In this document: one piece after another, positions 62,081 through 64,000 of the stretch
Numbering within the stretch: position 1 is the stretch's first letter
How the letters are laid out: the number at the start of each line of letters is the position of its first letter
NCBI RefSeq assembly: GCF_002741015.1
Contig: NZ_CP016617.1
Span: 62,001-126,000, forward strand
Length of the DNA stretch: 64,000 nt
From: Microvirga ossetica
GTDB lineage: Bacteria > Pseudomonadota > Alphaproteobacteria > Rhizobiales > Beijerinckiaceae
Reading direction: 5' to 3'
Made by a program: the position numbers and the translations under genes
The notes under the pieces: model-generated
What the model was told of the DNA's origin: nothing
Seen by the model: only the letters and a program-made list of their open reading frames with translations
The model's database searches: none

Positions 62081-63078
62081 CCGGCCGCTTCTCCTTTCCG
62101 TCGCTGCTGGAGTCCTTCTTCCGCCATCGCATGGCCAAGCAGCGCAATGCCACGCCAGCAACGATCGCCAGTTATCGGGATGCCCTTCGCATGCTGATCC
62201 TGTTTGCCGCCGATAGGACCGGATGTACGCCATGCGATCTCACCATCGGCGACTTGGATCGCGACACCATCCTTGCCTTCCTCGATCACCTGGAGGTCTC
62301 GCGCGGGAACAAGGTCCAGACGCGCAATGCGCGGCTGGCGGCGGTGCGATCCTTCTTCCAGCACGTCGCCGCCAACGACCCCGCCTCGCTTGGCATCGCC
62401 CATAGGATCCTCGCCATCCCGCTGAAGAAAGCGCACACCGAGATCACCCATCACCTCACGCGCACGGAGCTGGATGCGCTCATCGCGGCGCCTGATCAAC
62501 GGACCGTACGGGGCCGCCGCGATCGAACCTTGCTGCTGTTTCTCGGTCGCACCGGCGCCCGGGTAACCGAAGCAACGGGCGTCAATGTCGACGATGTCCA
62601 GCTCGACCGGACCAGGCCCCAGGTGCTTCTGCGCGGCAAGGGGCGCAGGGAACGTGTTGTGCCAGTCTCGGCCGATCTCGCTCAAGCCCTCAGAGCCTTG
62701 ATCGCCGAACATGGCCTCAACCATGATTCGCGGGATCCGATATTCCGCGGCGCCCGTGGTGAGCGAATGACTCGGTTCGGTGTGACGCACGTCGTCCGGC
62801 GCGCGGTAGCCGCGGTCACGCAGCCGGGGTTAGCATGCAAGGTCGTGTCGCCCCATGTTCTGCGCCACACCCTCGCCATGACGCTGCTGCAATCGGGTGT
62901 CGACCTGCTCACGATCCAGGCCTGGCTCGGTCATGCCCAGGTCGCGACGACACATCGCTATGCGGCCGCCGATGTCGAGATGATGCGCCGCGGTCTCGAC
63001 CACGCCGCCATCCCGGGCAAGCACCCCGCCCGGTTCAAGGCAAAGGACGCGGTGCTTCAACTGCTTGAGAGCCTATAA
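62077..63078 (+). CDS. RIT tyrosine recombinase 3 (RitC-like)
   Basis: A 333-residue tyrosine recombinase. The core-binding domain reads RNATPATIASYRDALRMLIL, FLDHLEVSRGNKVQTRNARL and AVRSFFQHVAA. The catalytic domain has Arg162 in GRTGARVTEATGV, Lys in GKGRRERVVPV, His260-x-x-Arg263 in HVLRHTLAMTLL, WLGHAQVATTHRYA and Tyr295. The stop (63,076-63,078) is immediately followed by the right-end repeat motif. All three proteins seem intact, so the element may be mobile. Confidence 0.92.
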   Translation: MTGRFSFPSLLESFFRHRMAKQRNATPATIASYRDALRMLILFAADRTGCTPCDLTIGDLDRDTILAFLDHLEVSRGNKVQTRNARLAAVRSFFQHVAANDPASLGIAHRILAIPLKKAHTEITHHLTRTELDALIAAPDQRTVRGRRDRTLLLFLGRTGARVTEATGVNVDDVQLDRTRPQVLLRGKGRRERVVPVSADLAQALRALIAEHGLNHDSRDPIFRGARGERMTRFGVTHVVRRAVAAVTQPGLACKVVSPHVLRHTLAMTLLQSGVDLLTIQAWLGHAQVATTHRYAAADVEMMRRGLDHAAIPGKHPARFKAKDAVLQLLESL

Positions 63079-63129
63079 TTATGTGGCGGCTGGGAGCCGC
63101 AAAATGCTGGGATGCCGCCATCGGCTCTG

Positions 63130-63161
63130 CCGCCGTCACATAATCTCTCACGACACATAAG
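63130..63161. repeat. RIT right terminal inverted repeat
   Basis: Inverse of the left repeat; read inward it starts CTTATGTGTCGTGAGAGAT followed by TATGTGACGGCGG. Confidence 0.92.
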
Positions 63162-63273
63162 GCCGGGTTCTGATGCAGAACCTCCTGAGCCAGGGCGGCA
63201 AGGCCGGTGATGCCGCGGCGCATGTCGGTCACCCCACAGGCAAGGTAGACCCGAACACCCACTCCCGGTCCGA

Positions 63274-63651
63274 TCATGCGCTCTCCGCAATCCGGATGGC
63301 GCGCATGAGCAGGTTCTCCGGCAAATCCGCTGCGGCGCGCACGATCCGCCCGTTGCGCAGCCCGATCTCCACATGGCGCTCGTTTGCTGGAAAAGCATTG
63401 GAGGTCCCGCCTTGCGGCGGCGCTGCGGCAAGCTCCACAGGCAGAAACCGGGTCTCCTCGACCGGGACCATGCGCTTGTCCCGCGTCTCTCGGCGCCACT
63501 GATAGAAATGCTGGCGCGTGATGGCGTGCCGCCGCGCCACATCCGACACCGTCGCGCCCTCCACGCCGACTTCGCTTAAAATCTGCGACTTCTCTTCGGT
63601 CGACCAGCGCCGACGCCGCTCTATGCCAGTCAGGATCTCTTGCCGCATCAT
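63274..63651 (-). CDS. tnpA: IS66 TnpA (copy B)
   Basis: The protein has 125 residues from the first of two adjacent ATGs at 63,651, preceded by AGGA. The helix-turn-helix reads RRRRWSTEEKSQILSEVGVE and VSDVARRHAITRQHFYQWRR; the C-terminal beta region is HVEIGLRNGRIVRAAADLPE with NLLMRAIRIAESA. It overlaps tnpB by ATGA. It remains intact although tnpB and tnpC are destroyed. Confidence 0.88.
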   Translation of the reverse strand: MMRQEILTGIERRRRWSTEEKSQILSEVGVEGATVSDVARRHAITRQHFYQWRRETRDKRMVPVEETRFLPVELAAAPPQGGTSNAFPANERHVEIGLRNGRIVRAAADLPENLLMRAIRIAESA

Positions 63652-63673
63652 CCACGTCCTTGATGACGTCAAT

Positions 63674-63685
63674 AACGACGTCGTT
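63674..63685. promoter_or_regulatory. Palindrome upstream of IS66 copy B tnpA
   Basis: AACGACGTCGTT is a perfect 12-bp palindrome with a further ACGACG following it, in the short region between the IS66 end and tnpA. It could be an operator; there is no direct proof. Confidence 0.3.
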
Positions 63686-63746
63686 AACGACGGGAATTTA
63701 CATCGTCATGGAACGCCTCAGAAGGCGGCCTAAATCGGCCGGTTAC

Positions 63747-64000
63747 GTTCAATCTCCGCCGTCAGGTCCTGTTCCTGGCGCGCGAGGGCCGCCAACCGCG
63801 CCTCCGCATCACGCCGCCGCCGCGTGTATTCCTCAAGCGACACGATGCCGGCGAGATAGGCTTCGGTAAGCCGTTCGATCCGCTGCTCCAGCGCCGCCAG
63901 TCCGTGCATCAGATTCGTCTGTCGGGCTTGTCGCTCCTGCGGCAGCCAATGCCCGCCCCGCGCCCGCTCCATCGCTTGTGCGATCATCTCAGGCGTCTCG
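63747..64000 (-). pseudogene. Large serine recombinase, internal fragment cut by IS66
   Basis: The minus-strand frame, open to the window edge, encodes RARGGHWLPQERQARQTNLM, HGLAALEQRIERLTEAYLAG and IVSLEEYTRRRRDAEARLAA, then LARQEQDLTAEIE. This is the coiled coil after the zinc ribbon of a large serine recombinase. At 63,746 the IS66 end follows, giving a stop 17 bases later. The N-terminal catalytic part would lie beyond the window. The downstream part of such a protein is what remains at 1,495-1,990, but the two overlap in content and are separate copies. Confidence 0.75.

Larger units (their letters stand above)
59764..63166 (+). mobile_element. RIT element (three tandem tyrosine recombinases) inserted in IS66 tnpB
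   Basis: The inserted segment is 3,403 bp and carries three overlapping integrase genes, the hallmark of recombinase-in-trio elements. Terminal inverted repeats of 32 bp (59,789-59,820 and 63,130-63,161) start CTTATGTGTCGTGAGAGAT and differ at two positions. CGG occurs at both edges of the insertion (59,761-59,763 and 63,164-63,166). A 13-16-bp motif like ATTATGTGGCGGC is repeated in inverted pairs inside both ends (59,808-59,820 with 59,860-59,872; 63,078-63,090 with 63,129-63,144). Confidence 0.9.
59527..63277 (-). pseudogene. tnpB: IS66 TnpB split by the RIT element (copy B)
   Basis: The N-terminal part (63,277-63,167) reads VGVRVYLACGVTDMRRGITG and LAALAQEVLHQNP. The C-terminal part (59,760-59,527) continues HSGAVFAFRGRRRERIKLLM, WDGQGFCLYYKVLEKGRFPW and LWEGIDWRRP. 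Joining CCG|CAT across the insertion restores a complete TnpB with the expected N-P-H-S-G-A-V-F block. The start overlaps the tnpA stop (ATGA). This proves that the trio element inserted into an already established IS66. Confidence 0.92.
58071..63746 (-). mobile_element. IS66-family element, copy B, split by a RIT element
   Basis: Minus-strand order is tnpA (63,274-63,651), tnpB (split), tnpC (decayed). The 5' end reads GTAACCGGCCGATTTAGG inward from 63,746 and directly interrupts a serine recombinase gene. The other end is missing next to 58,049. The inserted recombinase trio occupies 59,764-63,166. Confidence 0.87.

Overview
The window reads as a GC-rich alphaproteobacterial replicon, probably Hyphomicrobiales and perhaps Methylobacteriaceae (Methylobacterium/Microvirga-like). 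This rests on codon use and the kinds of insertion sequence, EthD-like, VanZ-like and RTX proteins present; no rRNA, tRNA or housekeeping gene confirms it. It looks like an accessory region (plasmid or genomic island) heavily loaded with mobile DNA. About twenty complete or broken insertion sequences (IS3, IS5, IS21, IS66, IS110, IS481, IS630, IS701, IS1182-like, IS1380, IS1595, ISNCY-like, OrfB/TnpB) make up more than half of the DNA, many inserted into one another.

Layout. 0-9.8 kb: end of a LuxR-type regulator, an HNH nuclease, a serine-recombinase remnant, two fused IS3 copies (one split by an IS1182-like element), IS110 and IS630 remnants, an EthD-like gene and an ISNCY-like element. 9.8-13.4 kb: an island of resident genes, with a VanZ-like membrane protein, two divergent genes sharing an unusual C-terminal GPIAGAGLP anchor, a large RTX protein and a small conserved protein. 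13.4-24 kb: a stack of elements (IS1595 split by IS21; a tnpB gene split by an IS21-type remnant that contains an IS3 that contains an IS1182-like element; another IS1182-like element). 24-26 kb: a beta-helix/RTX secreted protein with its own terminator. 26-30.9 kb: IS3, IS1380 and IS5 copies around one small unknown gene.

31-52 kb: an exopolysaccharide or capsule gene cluster broken up by insertion sequences: SGNH hydrolase, hexapeptide acyltransferase, Wzy-like polymerase, ExoY/WbaP-like priming transferase, a tightly packed nucleotide-sugar operon (WbpD-, WbpB- and WbpE-like enzymes, an SDR epimerase and a second DegT-type aminotransferase), a PssD/PssE (Alg14/Alg13-like) split glycosyltransferase and two family-2 glycosyltransferases. 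Inferred working: the sugar enzymes make an acetamido-uronic acid and a related amino sugar, the priming transferase starts the lipid-linked repeat, glycosyltransferases extend it, Wzy polymerises it, the acyltransferase and SGNH esterase decorate it, and the RTX/beta-helix proteins may bind or cut it outside the cell. Flippase and export genes (Wzx, Wza, Wzc) are not in the window.

52-64 kb: IS630 and IS66 remnants, a complete large serine recombinase in a compact three-gene cassette, and a second IS66 whose tnpB is split by a recombinase-in-trio (RIT) element. That element has three overlapping tyrosine recombinases, 32-bp terminal inverted repeats, internal repeat motifs and an adjacent perfect 26-bp palindrome. 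The window ends inside another serine recombinase gene broken by that IS66. No CRISPR array and no RNA gene were seen.
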